A DNA stretch of 64,000 nucleotides, taken from Prunella strophiata. Taxonomy: Eukaryota; Chordata; Aves; Passeriformes; Prunellidae. Made by a program: the position numbers and the translations under genes. A model generated the notes under the pieces. That model had not been told where the DNA came from and did no database searches. It worked only from the letters and a program-made list of their open reading frames with translations. Positions 47,681 to 60,258 of this stretch are shown piece after piece. Location of the stretch: the NCBI GenBank assembly GCA_036583965.1, contig JAZBQD010000019.1:22509085-22573084 (forward strand). The letters run 5' to 3'. Within the stretch, counting starts at the first letter, position 1. Each line of letters opens with the position of its first letter.

Positions 47681-50600
47681 AGGGGGCATAGAAGAGAGCA
47701 ACAATAGTACTTTAAAAAATAAATATATCCATTGTACCTTAGGATTCCTTTCTCCAGCTTCCTCTCCCTTCTACCTGTGGTATTTTACAACCCCCCAAAT
47801 AAATCAGATATGTTATATGAATACCAGTACGGTCTAGAAGGCCAACAGAAATTGAAGAAGGTCTAAGAACCTGTAGTTTTCTTCAAAAAAATTTACACAA
47901 AACTTTTTATCCATTAACTTGGCACTGGAAATAACTAGGGAGAAATTTTTGTTGTCCACTGACTAACAGTGATTTCTCTCACTCTTGAGAGGGCCAGAAA
48001 GCAGAGGCACAGAGTCTGATTCTGTCCAATAAATGAATACATTCTTTATAAGGAAGAGATGTCTTGACACCATCTGAATATTTCAGCTACTCCCTTCCAC
48101 TGAGTGCTGGCTGTTCCCCTGGAGGCTGGCTGGTTGTGCAGGAGGGCGATGCCTGCAAAGATAACGCCTGCTTGCCTGCTCCTCTGAGCTCCCAGGCTAA
48201 ACAGGATGAGTTTGCCAGCACATGAAGGAGAGTTGCTCAGTTGATTGGTTCTGATCCTGCAGTTTGTTGACTAGGTTGGAGCCAAGGCAGTAAAAAGCAG
48301 TCAGGTGCCAGAGGTAACTAGTACACTATTTTACACTTAGCTGCTTCTGGTTTGCTCATAAAGTATCTCAGTATTATGTTGTTCAGGTAGTTCTAGAAGA
48401 AAGGAGCCATGGCTGTAAACCACCATGACAGTGGTCCTTTAGAAAATAACCACAAGACAAAATAAAACAGTCTATCAAACTAATCATTCCCTTCATATGG
48501 TCACTTAGCAAGATCTACCAAGTGAGTTTTCCCCACTTAAGAATCCTTCTGGAGAAAATGTTTGTTTTTCAAAACCCAAGCTACTCCAGATGCCAGTCTA
48601 AATTACAGGCACTCCGAATTTCATGCAGGTTGGATTTGAACCATATAGCTCATTTAGGACCTGTCTAATCCCCTTCCTTAAAGAAAGCATAAGATCATTA
48701 CTTCTGCATTAGAAAATAAAGAAAAGGGTTATTTTTCTAGTTGTCCTTTTATGAGCTGTGGTAGGGGGTGCAAGATCACTACCTTTGTGTCTGCAGCAAA
48801 CTGGTCTCTCCAGAGTAAAATTGTGCATACTTTCTTCACCCTGTTCTACTTAAAGTATTCCAAAACTTGTGAAAGCTGCTGGTCTCTATTGTATAAAACA
48901 TATATGCCTCTGAAGCAGCACTGATCAAGGTTAGGGAAAGCCAGTACTATTCTTTGCAATCCACCAGTTCTGTTCCCTTGGGATTAGTGCCTTATACAGA
49001 AATTTCAGGAGCAGACACTTTGTTTACTGATTTTTGGCTTCTGCTATGAAATCTGAAGTTTTGGTTCTGGGCTAATCCTAAAAGTTCTTTTTAAAAAAAT
49101 TAATTATTTAAATAAGCATAATTTCCTATTCTACAGCTGTGAGAATTCTCTCTTTGAAAATACAGATTTCTAATTATTTGCCTCAAAATGGCAAATTTTA
49201 AGTACATTTAAGCAGACCAGTTTGTATTCTGAGGTGTAACTCTTCCTCTGTGAGACTGTGTTAGATACACAACTGCTGCATATAAAAGTAAAATTTTCAG
49301 AGCCTTCATTTGCTTCATATACTTCAGCTGTTTGAAATCTCTGAAAATCTAGCTGCTTGCTATCAAAGGTATGAGAAAGAGAGATGGGATTGGGCTCCCA
49401 TGCACAGATAAAGTGAGTGCTGTCTGAAACATGGTGGGTAGATTAGCTGTCTGGTTTCCAAGTAAGAAACTGCCCATCACTGTAGTAAGGCTAATCTTCC
49501 TGTCCTTGTCTGGTCATAGTGATCAGTTTGCCCTCTACTTAATATAATAAGATATATAATAAAAATGTATTAACAACTGAGAACCACCCTCATCTTCCTT
49601 CCAAAACCCCCTGGGATCCTCCAAGGTTAGAGGATGTGCATTATACTCACCTCAAAGTAAATTCACGGTCATTATCTTCACCTTTTATTGCACACCTTGT
49701 CCTTGTCTGTTACCTCTCTTGAAGCTGCTTTTTACTCTGGGCCTTGGTCTGTAGTCCCTGCCTGTGCAATGCAGCTGTGTTGACATCACTGTAATACCTG
49801 GTGGTCCCATTTATCTTCCAAAGAGACCTCTCTGGTGAGCTTTGTGAGGACCACATCAGGCTGTGAACTTGTAAATATGTGTTCAGGGGTCTGGGCTCAT
49901 GTGTTGTCTGTAACCCCTCCAAGGCAGAGGCTCCATCACTGTTTCCAAGCAACGTGCCCACCTACTGGTTTTGGTAATGACAAGGCTTCTAGCTTTTTCC
50001 CTAACATTTTTTACTTTACCTAGACTTTTCTCCTAGACATCTCATAACTCAAGCTGTAGTTTCTTATTCAAAGAATGCCTCTCACACTAACATAGGTAAT
50101 AACAGGAGTTCAGTGCTCCCATGTTGTTCATTAACACACAGCTCTGTATTGGTATGAATAAGGAGGTGATGGAGAAGGGGCTCTGCTCGAACTTGGAAAT
50201 CAAAGCATTGAAAGCCCATAAGAAGAAGCCTTGTATTGAGAGACAATGGCATGAATATATTTTTGTGGAGGTCCAAAAGTACCCATCCATAAAATTAGCA
50301 TTTTCTAGTAAAACTATGGTGATGCATGGCTGTATTACCTGCTGGCTCTCAAAATATGAGAGAAATTCTGAGTTAAGCTTTGCTGACTTAGTTTTGAATG
50401 TAACTCAGTGTGATTTAGCTGATCTGTACCTAGCAAAGTGTGTTTGGTGTGGCAGTATGGGAAATGTCACAGGGTAGAGAGCAGCAGCAAATCAGACAGA
50501 CCAAGACTCATCAGAACAGGGTTCCTTCCCAAGAGCTAGAACTGAATGTGCAGTTTAATCAGTGTTGTGTCCTGTTGTATATGTGGTAGAGTTTTCCCTG

Positions 50601-51819
50601 AGTGTGAGCTGTTAGGCAGGCAGCCTACTTGTTCCACAAGGCTTTATGGCTGTGCTGCCCTAGATGGGAGGTCATGTGCTGCTGTGGTGTGCCAGATCTG
50701 GTAACCTTTGCTAACTTGCTTGGTTTCTTGTATTTTGTTGTGACTGATGCAAAAACAGCTGAGAAGGTGCAAGGACTTCAGGCATGTGGAAAGTTAAGGA
50801 ACATCTGGACAGTAAGGTCACATCTACTGAGACTGTATATGTAGAAGTTGTGCAGGGGCTCAGCTATTGGTCCCCACACCAACATAGGTCTAGATCTATC
50901 CTTGGACCTGCCTCATGTTTTTCAATTGTGCTCAGCTCCTGGCATTAATAGCAAATGAGGTGAAGATTGCACAAATTATTTGTGTTTGGAAATATTACTT
51001 TGTCATCTTTTCATTGCAGTGAATATCCCCTTCTTCCTTTTATACTCTAGTTTAAACTAATGGAAATAACAACCCAACTCTTAGCTTTTCTTTTCCTGTT
51101 CTTTATTCCTCAATATCCTCAGCAATTTGCACTTCATGTTTCTTGCTTCATGAGGGAAGATAGCAGAAACCTAGCTGATCTGTCTTCTTTGGTCTTTACA
51201 CTGTTTCTTTTGTATTCCCTGAAATGACTGGCAAAACCTCATCATCCTTCAAATCTTTTCTTGTAATCCACTTCAGTATTTTGATGCTTTTAGCAGAATA
51301 ACTGATTTTGATGTCAATAAGAATCTTGGTATTTATTAGTATTTTTCTTACAATTTTATATTAAAACCATGTTTTAAAATTATTTTTTCTTAGAGTCATC
51401 TACTCTTGCTTCTGGCGAGTCTGTCACTGTATGCCACCTTCTTTCTGCCACTTGTTTCAGTCTGGCATGTTGTTCTTCAACTGACTCTTCACATGGATTT
51501 AAGTGGTAAACTGAACAGTGAGACCTTGTGCTTGAGGGAGGTGTGGTGGTTTTGAGTGGTACCATAAAATAAATAATTCCTGCTAATGATGTGCTCTAGG
51601 CCAGACCTGGTGCTGCCTTCCAAACATGGCAGGCACACAGTGAAATACAATGTACCACTGTGCTCATTCCATACACCTGCAAGCCTTGGGCACCCCCATG
51701 CCCCCCACTTTCCCCCCTCCATAGCATAAATGGAGGATCATGTTCCATATGCTCCCAGGTCAACCCCAGTTTAAGCAGCTTGGAGAAACACACAACAACT
51801 TAAAGAGTTAACCCTACAG
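47681..51819. other. Non-coding, nothing firmly recognised
   Basis: No exon, RNA or repeat family was recognised over about 4 kb. A 118-codon frame at 50121-50477 (+) shows no family resemblance. A short AT-rich tract lies near 49540-49570. Confidence 0.45.
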
Positions 51820-52230
51820 TAATTGTGAGGGAGAGGGGGGAAACGGTGTAATGGAGGGATGAAGAGTTTCCATAAACCCATTGCCTCAGCTCAGAGAACC
51901 TGCTAAGGGGCAGTGGTCAGAGAGAAACAGAAGGAGAGAGAGAGATATCAAGTGTAGTAATCAGAATGAAAAATGGAGCTCCGGTTACTTTAAACAAGAG
52001 CTAATTTATCACGGGAGCGAGTGGATAAGTAGCTGAGTTTCAGGCGTTCAGTAAGTTCCCCGTTCTGCTCCAAAAATTATTCCACCCCTGTCTCCATGCT
52101 CCCATAAATCATCCCCTTCTTCACTTCTGCTCCGATTACCAATTACTCCTGCCTACGACACGCTTTCCCCTGCCCGACACAATCTGATGGGCCCCTGCCT
52201 TTTAATTTTACAAATGCTTTTTCCTTCTTG
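51820..52230. promoter_or_regulatory. Candidate conserved non-coding element
   Basis: Retained CpGs recur through the segment: gaaacggtgtaatgg, gagctccggttactttaaac, ttatcacgggagcgagtgg, caggcgttcag, gctccgattaccaattac and ctacgacacgc. AT cores such as agctaatttatcac (TAATTTA), cccataaatcatcc and ccttttaattttac alternate with them. A GA microsatellite (about 51931-51945) interrupts it. The texture is like that of the 47.25-kb element. It is a regulatory candidate on composition alone. Confidence 0.42.
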
Positions 52231-54544
52231 CTTCTCAGCTCCCTGTCCCTACTCCTCCCCTCCCCAGTTTCCCTCTGTATCTTTGTTTTCCCTTTCCCTT
52301 CTCATCTACTTTTTTTTTTTTTTTTTTAATTTGAAGAAAGGGAGGGCAGTAATGTTTTCTGGCACCTCCCCCCATGAGGTTGACTGAGCTGAAGGAGAGG
52401 AATAGAAATTAATTATTTTCTCAAACCTGAACTCTTTTTAGGTTTGTGAGTCTTCTCCCTAAGCACATGATGAATTCTAGATCCGCTACAGCTGTATCAA
52501 AGGTGAAAGTCTTGTTCTTGAAAGGATATGTTGCTTTTTGTTGAGTCTTTGAAGGAAAATATAGGGTTTTTTCCTTTTTTCCCTTTTCTTTATTGTGCAC
52601 AGAACTTTTTGCAGAACTGAGATATTTTGTGAGCTGCATACCTGCAAGCAGAAGAATTTTAATTTATATTGTATTGTGCAATTTTTCTGTGTGTGCTTCA
52701 CCACTGCTAATATTGACACTGGAGTACTACTAGCTAGCTGTCATACAAATGCAGGAGGACTGATCTGTACCCAAACCCTGATAATTTAGAAAAGGTTCAC
52801 ACAAGAAACTTTTGTTGGCTTCAATGACTCCATACATGAAATCAACTTAAACTAAAGTTGTACTAATTGGCAAGTATCTACTTTAGGAGCATGTGTTGAA
52901 TTTATTGATATAGCTATACCTTTCTAATATAAAATCCTTTGATGCTCCTAATGAATGGTAATCTAGTGTATCATAAGTCTGGTGCATTATTCAGATGCTG
53001 CCTACAGATGCACTTGGATTGCATATATAAAAATCCTAGAAAGAGATTTCAAACATCAAAGAACTGGCATACAATAATGTATTATTTTGCTTCTGTACTT
53101 TTTTTTTTTTTTTTTTCACAACATGAATTATTTCTGAATGTTTGCCCAGGTTACAGTTAGAGTGTTTGAAATCACTGTACATCCCATTTATGAGTTCAGC
53201 ATAGACTCAGCAGTTCTGTTCGATTGTAGCAAAATAGTTTCTGGATGCTTCATTAATTGAGACTTAAATAGCCTGTGTTCAGGAGGGCTAACTTGCATGA
53301 ATCTAGTAGATGCTGGCAGCTGCTAAGTTGGAAGAGCCATCCCAGACAAAGGGAAATATTTATGCAGGTCATCAGTCTGGCCTAATGTGCACAGAGCTGT
53401 TATTTCCACCTGTAAGACATTCAATGAAATTGCCATGAGACTTACTGAATCTGAAAAGAGAAAATTCCCTTGCCCTGCTGAGAACAGGGTAGGCAAAGTG
53501 ACAGCTCTGCCTGCTCTGCTGCAGAGAAAGCAGCTGTCCAGAGCTGATTTTTGTGCAGGATAATGGATGGAGGAGATGGATTACCCAGTGATAAATCACA
53601 CAAAGGAATTGGCTGGTGCCAGAACCCATGAACAAGAAAATAGCTGGCATGCTCTACAGTGGGTATTACCATCTCCATCCAAAGAGTCAGAGCTTTTATG
53701 CACAAACAGTAAGACAAAACAGGAGTTAATTATAGTGCAGCTTCTTGACATAAGGCTTGTACAGCAAAACAAGAATGGCAAAGGGAATACATCAGTTCAT
53801 GTTTATTGGACAGTTTATCTTTTTCTCTTCAGGGAAAGAGTTGAGGAAATCCTCTCAGTTCTTATTTCCCCCTTTTATTCTCATTTTGTCTTTATTCACA
53901 TTATTTAAAGCCATAAGTGTTATTTTCTGACCAACGAGTCTTGCAGGAATCTTTCAATAAAGAAATAGAGGAGCTAACCAAGCATGACTCAAGTCATTCC
54001 TATCCCACATGATACATATGTAGTCCCTCTGTCCTGTCAGGCAAAGAATGGTTGCTGGCATTCACTATGTAACTCAGTAATCAATAATACTGCTCCACGT
54101 CACCCTAAAGACCAGGGGTACTCTGAGCTTAGTACACTCTGGGCTGGGAAATCCATGCATAAAAAAGTTACTTGGAGATGGTGGAAATTTGGCTTCATCC
54201 TACAGCAAATTCCTGCGATCCAAATGACAATATAATGTTGCATGCTTTAAGTGCACCCAAAAAGTGTGCAGAGATGCACTTTCCATGTGAAATCCTTTTC
54301 CTTTAAGAGCAATACGAAGTAATTCTTAATTCTTCTATTGACTGTGCGCATGAAAACAGAGCCAAAAAGAGCACCATGCTTCTGATGTGCAGGGAAAGTT
54401 GCTGGCTCCAGGTCAATATTTGTCAGGATGAAGTGTGTTCTGTTTAGCTGTCTTTAACAACAATACTTTATTATCATTAAAAGCATAATGAAGAAAGAGG
54501 TTGTTGATATTGTTTTCTAAAAAGCTTTCTTTGCTGAAGAGAGA
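52231..54544. other. Non-coding with two T-runs
   Basis: T homopolymers of 18 bases lie at 52310-52327 and 53099-53116. The first follows a long pyrimidine-rich stretch (52230-52309). No gene was recognised. The open frames at 53442-53908 overlap on both strands and lack family resemblance. Confidence 0.5.
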
Positions 54545-55160
54545 AGAATCACAGAATCACAGACTGGGTAAAGTTGGAAGGGAACACAGTGGGTCATCTG
54601 GTCTAACCTCCCTGCTCAAGCAGGGTCATCCTACAGCACATGGCACAGGGTTGTGTCCAGACATTTCTTTAATATCTCCAGTGAGGGAGACTCCTCAATC
54701 TCTCTGGATAATCTGTTCCAGTGCATAGTCACCCACACAGTAAAGAAATTCTTCTTCACGTTTTCAGGTGGAATTTCCTGTGCATCAGTCTCTGCCTGTT
54801 TCCTCTTGTTCTGTTCCTTGGTGCCAGCAAGAAGAGCCTGGATCCATCCTCTTGGCACCCTCTCTTCAGGTACTTAGAGACATTGATGAGACCCCCCCAC
54901 CCTTTCAGTTGTTTCTTCTCAAGGCCTTAACAGGTCCAGCTACCTCAGCCTTTCCTTGTAAGAGAGATGCTTCTCTCTCAACCATCTTTGTTGCCCTCCT
55001 CTGGATCTGGTCCATGTCTCTCGTGTGCTGAGGAGCCCAGAACTGGATACAGCACCCCAGCTGTGGCCTCACCAGGTCTGAGTAGAGGGATAGGATCACC
55101 TCCCTCAACCTGCTGGCAGTGCTCTTCCTAATGAGCCCCAGGATATTTTCAGGTGTTCAG
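54545..55160 (-). mobile_element. CR1 LINE, reverse orientation
   Basis: Read on the - strand, this is a 5'-truncated CR1. It enters at about 55160 and carries [31 protein letters not shown] and [10 protein letters not shown], the standard blocks near the C-terminus of CR1 RT. It continues with KKNFFTVWVTMHWNRL and EESPSLEILKKCLD and ends at 54545 with the family's terminal tgtgattctgtgatt. It is interrupted by frameshifts and is not active. It is the only CR1 found on this strand. Confidence 0.94.
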
Positions 55161-58100
55161 TACTGGGCTGGCATCACAGTGGAAAGTGTACTAAAGTAAA
55201 TGGAATTATTCCTGACTTGGGAGCATCCTAGTGTACATGGACTGTGTAAGCATGAAGATGACAATGGTGATCCTATTTTGATAGAACTGTGGCAGAAAGT
55301 TGTTGGCAAAGAATCAGAAGGGGAAGATACACAAATAGCACTTGTGCAAGGTATTTCCAACATAGTCAAATTTCCTGAAATGTTCAGCAAAAGCAGAGCT
55401 TGTGCAGTTCTCTAGGAGGTGCTAGAAGTCACGAAAGAGTTAATGAGAGCAGGTCTTTAGACACATCTTTTCAGGACAATAGTCCTTCAAACTAAGCCTT
55501 TTGGGACAGTAGTCCATGGACATGAAAACTTAAAAGTTTTGGATAAAATGTCTAAAGCCTTGGTGACTTGATACTTTTAGTAATTGTAGCCTGACACTGT
55601 TGTTTTTAATAATGTAAAACATTTGACCGAATCTTGACAAAGTCATCCATTACACATGGAATTAGCCCATAAGTTGTTTCATGACTTGTAGAGCAAGTGA
55701 GATTCACTGACACACATGGGCACTGGGTTAACATCTGACACACCAGCAGGCTCTCACCAGCACTGTGTCACTTACTGTCTCTTTTTGACAAAGATCCTTG
55801 AAGCTTTACCTATATATTTTGAACATAATTTTAAAAGGTAGTTTTGATAGTAGATTAATCTTCCAACTGGCTCCTCCCAAGGACCTGGCATGTACTGAAC
55901 ACTGACATGACAGATCTACTACCTTGCTCTGTTTGTTGTTGAAAACTCTGTGTGTGATTTAATGTTCAGAGTTTTCCCCAGAAATCCTTACTATTTCACA
56001 GCAGTCTCATCCTAGAGAAAAAAGAGAGTGACCTTAGTTTGCCTTGAATCAAGCATTCTTAAACTTACATGTATGAGATGCTCTGACAGGTGCACTGTTT
56101 TATGGTCTTAAGAAATTTGCCATGGAAAGAACTTTTAAAAGGGGTCTTTTTGGTTGTTATGAAGATTTGGCTGCTAGAAATCTCTGTTTCCTTCCTGCAG
56201 CTTGTGTTTTTCTAGGACAACACTGACACAGTATCAAGGCAGTAAACATGCAGGCCTTGTGGCCAAGCCAACAGTGTTGCATAATCTGAAACCTGGTAGA
56301 GCTACCTAAGACTGCAATGAGAGACAGCTGGGCTTGCTTGGACTGCCTCCCACCTCGTGTCACCTTCCTTTGAATCTGATAGGGAGCTTTTCCAGGGTCC
56401 CTATCCCTTCTGTGTGACACCAGCTGTCCACTCCCCACTTCAGAATGTACTGACTCAGTGGGTTGGGAGCAAGAGCAAATCTGAGAGTTTCACTAGTAGA
56501 ATGCCATTCAATTTGAGATGGAATATTTTTTTTGAAACCTAGATTTGATGTGGGGTCATAGAGGCTTTCTCTGCAGAGCAACTGTGGCAGAAGCAATGGC
56601 CATTACACTTCTGGCTTCCTGTTCTCAGTACTGCCACCTTCCAGTGAGATTTCCATCTACTTGGCTCGAAATCCTAGACAGATTTATCCCTCCCACCTCA
56701 GCTGGGTGAGTGTTTATGCATCAAGAAGGGAGTTGAGAACTTGCTATTAGTTCCATAGGTGACTGAATGTTTATGATACTGTCCCTGTGAGAATGGGCCC
56801 TTCCATATTAAGAAATCTTCAGGCTAATACCACCTGCCACATCCATTTTGTCTTGAAAACAAATCTCACTGAGGAAGGTGGTCATGGAACCCCTTAAACG
56901 ATCCCCTCATATGTCCATCACAACAAAGAAAAACCAATTAGACCTTACTGCTTGCTTGCCTAACCATCACTTAGGAAAGAAAGGAGCTGACAGGATTAGG
57001 GATACAGGAAAATGGCTCTATTTCAGAATCCTTACCTAGAAAAAGTACCCCTTTTAGTTCTCTTGGTTTTCAGTGACAGTACCACTGTAAAGGGACAGGA
57101 TTTATAACTTGATCTGCCTAAAGCATAGTTTGAATGACTCATCTAATGCATTCATTCTCTTCCTACACCAACACTTATCTGCCATTTTCTAATAATCTGA
57201 CATTGAATTTTCCAAATAATAATGTATACTTATTAATTTTCTGCAATGAATTTAGTTAAAGAAGCCCATTTTAGTCCCCCAGAGGAAGAAGTGGAGTTTA
57301 CGTATGCTATGAAGAGAGAAACACAGTTTCTTCAAGCATACAGCAAGATTCCTGCTTGCAAAAGCTTTACCCGGGAGAACAGCAAGGTACAGAGAGACAA
57401 GTAGGATTTCAGAAGTTATACACCATGAAAATTTTTCACTTAGCATTTTCTGGAAGTTGACTCTGGTATTTCTAATGACAAGCACAAATGTAACATTGAC
57501 CTGTCTATAGTCTTAGAACAGCAGCGTTTAGCTCTCTTGTGAGCAGTGTTAACACTCAAATCTTCATTAACAGAGAGTACTGGGATACCACAGCTACGGA
57601 TAATAGGGAAAATAGAAAACACATTTCTGAAATCTGTCTTTGAATGTATTATCTTCTTGTTAGCAGTTAGGTAGTTTTGGAAGCAAAAAGAAAAATTTGT
57701 GATGTTTTACATTGCAGTTTAATCAAGTCAGGAGGAAAGGATGCAGGTTTCTGTTCCTCCCTTACCTATTGAATCTGTGACTTCCCAGAACAGATGTGGA
57801 AGGAGGCAAGGGAACAGTTGCATTGTGCCTGTAGCTTTAGTCAGGGCCAGACACATTTATGCAGTAGAGCATTTCTTACTGACAAAGCACAAGGAATCAG
57901 AATACAGCATGATTTTGTGAGACTTGATTGAGTTTACTCATGACAAGTAATGATAGCTTTATGAAAACAAGCACATCAAAGTGCATCAAGTTTCAGTCAT
58001 TAGGCTTGAAGTACTCACACCTTCCCATATGGGGCTAACCACCATTTCATTTATAGAAGTACAGGAGAGATGAATAGCTGTGTGCATACATTGCACATGC

Positions 58101-59229
58101 ACTGATGGCCAGAAGTTTTCAAGAGAAACAGTCATGTGGTGCACCAGAGCCCAGCTATGGCTGTATGACCTTAGAGGTTCTACAGGCCTCATCTGGTTCT
58201 TCTGGAGGAAAAGCCTCTAGGGTTTTGGGCAATAAGCTTTCAATTTCTGATTAGGAAAGATTTTGAGTTTGTGCAGCTTGAAGCAGCTGGTGTTCCCAGT
58301 TTCTCAGTGCTATTCTGATTTGGAGCTTGGCTAGACTTTGGGGTAGCCTGGCTCTTTTTATTTATGTGCTTATTAATGAGGATGTTCTGGGTGGAGATTT
58401 TTTATTCCTTTCTATGAACATGCCTGGATTTTTATAAGAAGAGATGTCCTATAAACTAACAGATAAATGTTTCTTGTGGTCACTTCAAAAATTCCCCATG
58501 GCTCACAGTACAGAAATTTGATGCTTTGTAAACCAACAGCCTGCCTAATTCATCTTGCTTTCTCAAGTCTCTCCTACTGTGGGAGGGCATTTCTCAGGCT
58601 ACCCATCAAGCTGCATTTTTGTTATTGTTAAATGCCTTCATCCCTAAGTGCTAGAAATCTATCTCCTTTAATTCCAGACACTAATATCTCTGGAGAAATT
58701 CTTTTTTATATTAAATCAAAACAAGAAAAGGTTAGATAAAAAAAATTGAGAAGCATGAAGAGTCTGGTTATGCAGCTGAACCCCCAAGAATGTGTAAGAA
58801 GATATAATATTGTGATAAAGAGACCACTGCACATCACCATTGCTGACCCCAAAAAGGGGACAGAATTACCTAATATTGTGCTGTAAACCATATACCATTA
58901 GCTGGCAATAGGGATTTTTCTTTAGCTTACACAGTAATTTTGTACTCTTAAAGGAAAAGGACCTGCACAAGAGCAAAACTGAAGATGGGATGAAAAGCAA
59001 GGAGATAGCTGGCTTTGATAAGATAACTGGCTGGAGCTTGTTTATCATGAGCTCAGAAAATCTTTAGATAAGGTGGCACTAGGTGATTAGTGGAGGAATC
59101 ATAGGGGTGACTGAGTGGGGGACAGCAACAGGTGCTGCTGAAAGTGAAAATATTACGCTGAAAGGAACTTTTCTCAGAATTAATCTTCTCTTCACCATTG
59201 GCCTTGGACAAATGATCATCATGGTTCTG
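55161..59229. other. Non-coding, nothing recognised
   Basis: About 4 kb without a recognisable exon, RNA gene or repeat family. Open frames are all under 95 codons. The LINE fragment that starts near 59230 may extend a little further left. Confidence 0.45.
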
Positions 59230-59790
59230 ATGAAAGGTCCAAAGCATTTTCAGCATAAAGATGCTTCCAGCAGAGAAATGGAGTTATTGTGCACTAGTCC
59301 AAAAGCCTGTTATGACCACTCCTGAAGCAGCACATACAATTCCAGTCACCACCACCCCAGAGGGATGAGTACAAAGGGAACTGAGCACAGAAAGGTACTG
59401 GGATGACCAATGGTATTGGGAATGTGTTTTGCAAGATAATAAGAAATTTGCTAGTTCAGCCAGGCAAAATGAGGGAAGAGGGGATATGATTTCTATCAAT
59501 ACATCAAACTGCAAAACCCTCAAGAGAGAGAACAGCTATTTAAGCTTAAGGAAATGTTGGCACAAGAAAAAAATGGGTATAAACTGGCTGAGAATAAATT
59601 AGCCTGGAATTAAACAAAGGTTTCTAGCCATCAGAAAGGGAAGTGAGATTCTGTAATAGACTTCCAAGGGAAAAGGAGAAGAATCAATTTTAAGGTAGAG
59701 CTTAATCTTTTAAGAAAGGTCTTCTGCAATGGAAGAGAGTAGTCTACATGACCAAGGAGTCTCTTCTAGTCTGTGCTTCCACTCCACTCC
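59230..59790 (+). mobile_element. Old CR1 LINE fragment
   Basis: The order of blocks follows the older CR1/turtle-type LINEs: ccacccctgaag-like sequence near 59317-59330, caattccagtcaccaccacc near 59338, gagggaagaggggatatgat near 59470, ctgtaatagacttccaaggg near 59652 and tcttctagtctgtgcttcc at the end. Those correspond to the RT C-terminus, the GxTTCTGTAAxxxxCTTCC block and the 3' UTR. No continuous frame remains. Edges are approximate. Confidence 0.72.
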
Positions 59791-59929
59791 CCTTTCCTCA
59801 TCCTACACTGTGCCACTTCTCTTCCTTGGTACCTGAGCTCAACCTGCTCCTGCTCTGAAGGCACCATGGATCCCTTATCAAAATTCTGCACTGCAATAGG
59901 TTGTTTTTAATCCTTCCCATATCTCTCTA

Positions 59930-60258
59930 TTTTTTTCCTTGCCAAGCTTGCTGGGCTGTAATGTTTCCCTTCGTGTAATCCATCACAGACACAATGTCGC
60001 TTGTGCAAATTAAAATGCACCTTGGAATAATAAAAAAGGGTGTTTTTTTTTTTTTTTTCCTTCCTTCCCAGCAGCAGTTCCTCAACACAAACCATTTGTC
60101 TCTGGAAAGAAATTCAAGAATGTTAACCCTGTGTATGCTCCTATGGGATACACAGTACCTCCTGTGAGAACAACACTTAAAGGAGACCTTGCAGATGTGG
60201 ACCTTGCAGATGTGGACCTTGCTGATAGCTGGAACTCTAACCCACTACTCTTCTGGTG
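59930..60258 (+). other. Exon-like open frame behind a good splice acceptor (uncertain)
   Basis: A long pyrimidine tract (T16 at 60043-60058 followed by ccttccttcccag) ends in a textbook 3' splice site, with AG at 60070-60071. One frame then stays open from the acceptor to a stop at about 60258. It reads, in part, KPFVSGKKFKNVNPVYAP, GYTVPPVRTTLKG and then DLADVDLADVDLAD from an in-frame 15-bp duplication. I recognise no family; an NPVY motif is present but common. The segment just upstream (59950-60035, cttcgtgtaatccatcac, acaatgtcgcttgtgc) has a conserved-element texture. It could be a terminal exon with the coding sequence ending here, or a chance frame of about 60 codons. No partner exon was found. 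Confidence 0.2.
60191..60228 (+). repeat. 15-bp tandem repeat, 2.5 copies
   Basis: The unit gcagatgtggacctt occurs at 60191-60205 and 60206-60220. A partial copy (gctgatag) follows and a partial accctt-like edge precedes it. A multiple of three keeps any frame intact. Confidence 0.9.

Noticed and set aside
48610..48670. T-loop-like ggttcaaatcc on the - strand
   Set aside because: No acceptor stem, D-loop or anticodon stem could be placed around it, so it is not a tRNA.
50121..50477. 118-codon + strand frame
   Set aside because: No family resemblance. Short overlapping frames lie on the other strand and no splice or promoter signal was seen.
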